DNA of 56,707 nucleotides from an uncultured Bacteroides sp. Its GTDB lineage: Bacteria > Bacteroidota > Bacteroidia > Bacteroidales > Bacteroidaceae. The stretch lies in the NCBI GenBank assembly GCA_900755095.1, contig CAAEFE010000076.1, positions 1-56,707 of the forward strand, in the 5' to 3' direction. Shown here one piece after another: positions 56,030 through 56,707 of this stretch (position 1 is its first letter; every line of letters starts with the position of its first letter). Both the position numbers and the translations under genes were made by a program. The notes beneath the pieces are model-generated. The model was given only the letters and a program-made list of their open reading frames with translations. It searched no databases and was not told where the DNA came from.

Positions 56030-56707
56030 TCACGAACGTCTTGCAATTTTATATCCGATGGCTGCCACGGTGATACTCATTAAAGGACTGATAATGTTGA
56101 AAAAACAATAAGGGAGATACACAAGTGTGGGTACACTCAAGATAGTGGCTTGAGTCATTCCACAGCTGTTCCACGGGATCAATACGGATGTAACGGTTAC
56201 TGCATCTTCCGTGGTACGGCTTAGTAAGCAACTTTCATACCCTTTCTTGGCATAAATATCGCGAAACATATTTCCCGTCAGAATAATACTGATATATTGA
56301 TCGGCAGTGGTCAGATTAAGAAACAGACCGGAACAAACCGTCGCACTGACCACGCTGACTGTTTTCTTCATAAAGCGCACAAAGATGGAAGTGATACTTC
56401 CCACCATGCCGCTTGCTGTCATTGCTCCGCCGAAACACATGGCACATAGTATCAACCAAATCGTATTCATCATTCCTGACATGCCACGTGTGGCAATTAA
56501 ATCTGTCAGAACGGCATTATCCGTGTGTAAATTTGTCTCTCCGTAGATAGTCATCATCAGTCCTTTAAACAGTGAATCGAATCCGGAAGCGGCAATTCCT
56601 GAAATTTCTGGTTCTTCGTCAAATTTGGTGGTAATCTCTTTTTTATTTCAACTGTCTTCTTCTTTCTTAATCCTATTAAAAGTTGTAGATATGTTTGCTT
56701 TTTAGTA
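56030..56707 (-). pseudogene. NhaC-type Na+/H+ antiporter, C-terminal part, apparent frameshift, cut by window edge
   Basis: The C-terminal 175 residues (from 56557) match NhaC-family antiporters: an IYGETNLHTDNAVLTDLIAT segment, then GMSGMMNTIWLILCAMCFGG, several membrane helices and TSVLIPWNSCGM. Upstream in the same frame there are a further 30 or so codons (ITTKFDEEPEISGIAASGF), then a stop at 56648-56650. Another frame across the same point reads QLLIGLRKKKTVEIKK. Adding one base to the run of six T at 56639-56644 would join the two into one continuous antiporter-like sequence. So the gene is either frameshifted or carries a homopolymer error; the N-terminal part is outside the window. 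Confidence 0.6.

Overview
The window looks like a chromosomal segment of a gut Bacteroides species, probably near the B. ovatus / B. xylanisolvens / B. thetaiotaomicron group. The evidence is SusC/SusD pairs, many lipoproteins with Bacteroidetes-type signal peptides, TAnnTTTG-type -7 elements, weak Shine-Dalgarno sequences and enzyme families typical of polysaccharide utilization loci (PULs). The species name is an inference. I saw no rRNA, tRNA, CRISPR array or intact insertion sequence.

Layout. 1-4.0 kb: an aldo/keto reductase (-), a secreted alpha/beta hydrolase (+), and an overlapping HipA-like kinase / DUF3037 pair (-). 4.1-10.3 kb: a tight three-gene enzyme operon (GH127/GH146-type arabinofuranosidase, a serine hydrolase-alpha/beta hydrolase fusion, a heparinase II/III-like lyase). 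10.4-43.9 kb: the core, two paralogous cassettes in direct orientation with the same six-gene order. Each holds a membrane-spanning propeller/Y_Y_Y/AraC regulator, a 171-residue ECF sigma factor, SusC, SusD, a lipoprotein with three BIG2-like domains, and an alginate-lyase-superfamily lipoprotein. Cassette 1 (10453-21796) is followed by a GH2 beta-galactosidase. Cassette 2 (25862-37745) is followed by GH36, GH43, GH88 and a TlpA-like thioredoxin. Between the cassettes lies a scar with a GH39-like remnant, a truncated HigB-type toxin and its intact antitoxin. 43.9-56.7 kb: mostly housekeeping or unlinked genes (NlpE-like lipoprotein, CNNM/CorC protein, M48 peptidase, stand-alone TonB receptor, DUF2007 protein, esterase, S41-like protein, MnmA, LuxR regulator, DUF4251 protein, and a frameshifted NhaC antiporter cut by the window edge).

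How it may work (inference). The surface SusCD/BIG2/lyase proteins would bind, cut and import a uronic-acid-containing heteropolysaccharide. Lyase products with an unsaturated uronate end would be trimmed by GH88, and the neutral decorations by GH2, GH36, GH43 and GH127/146. No sulfatase is present, which argues against a sulfated glycosaminoglycan. The regulators carry a periplasmic sensor and a cytoplasmic AraC domain but no histidine kinase or receiver, so they are not standard hybrid two-component systems. The sigma factors have no FecR anti-sigma partner and the SusC proteins have no STN signalling domain. The simplest reading is a two-step circuit: sugar-sensing one-component regulator -> sigma gene -> susCD operon. 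A 28-bp palindromic element sits at exactly the same distance upstream of both sigma start codons and is the best candidate control site.
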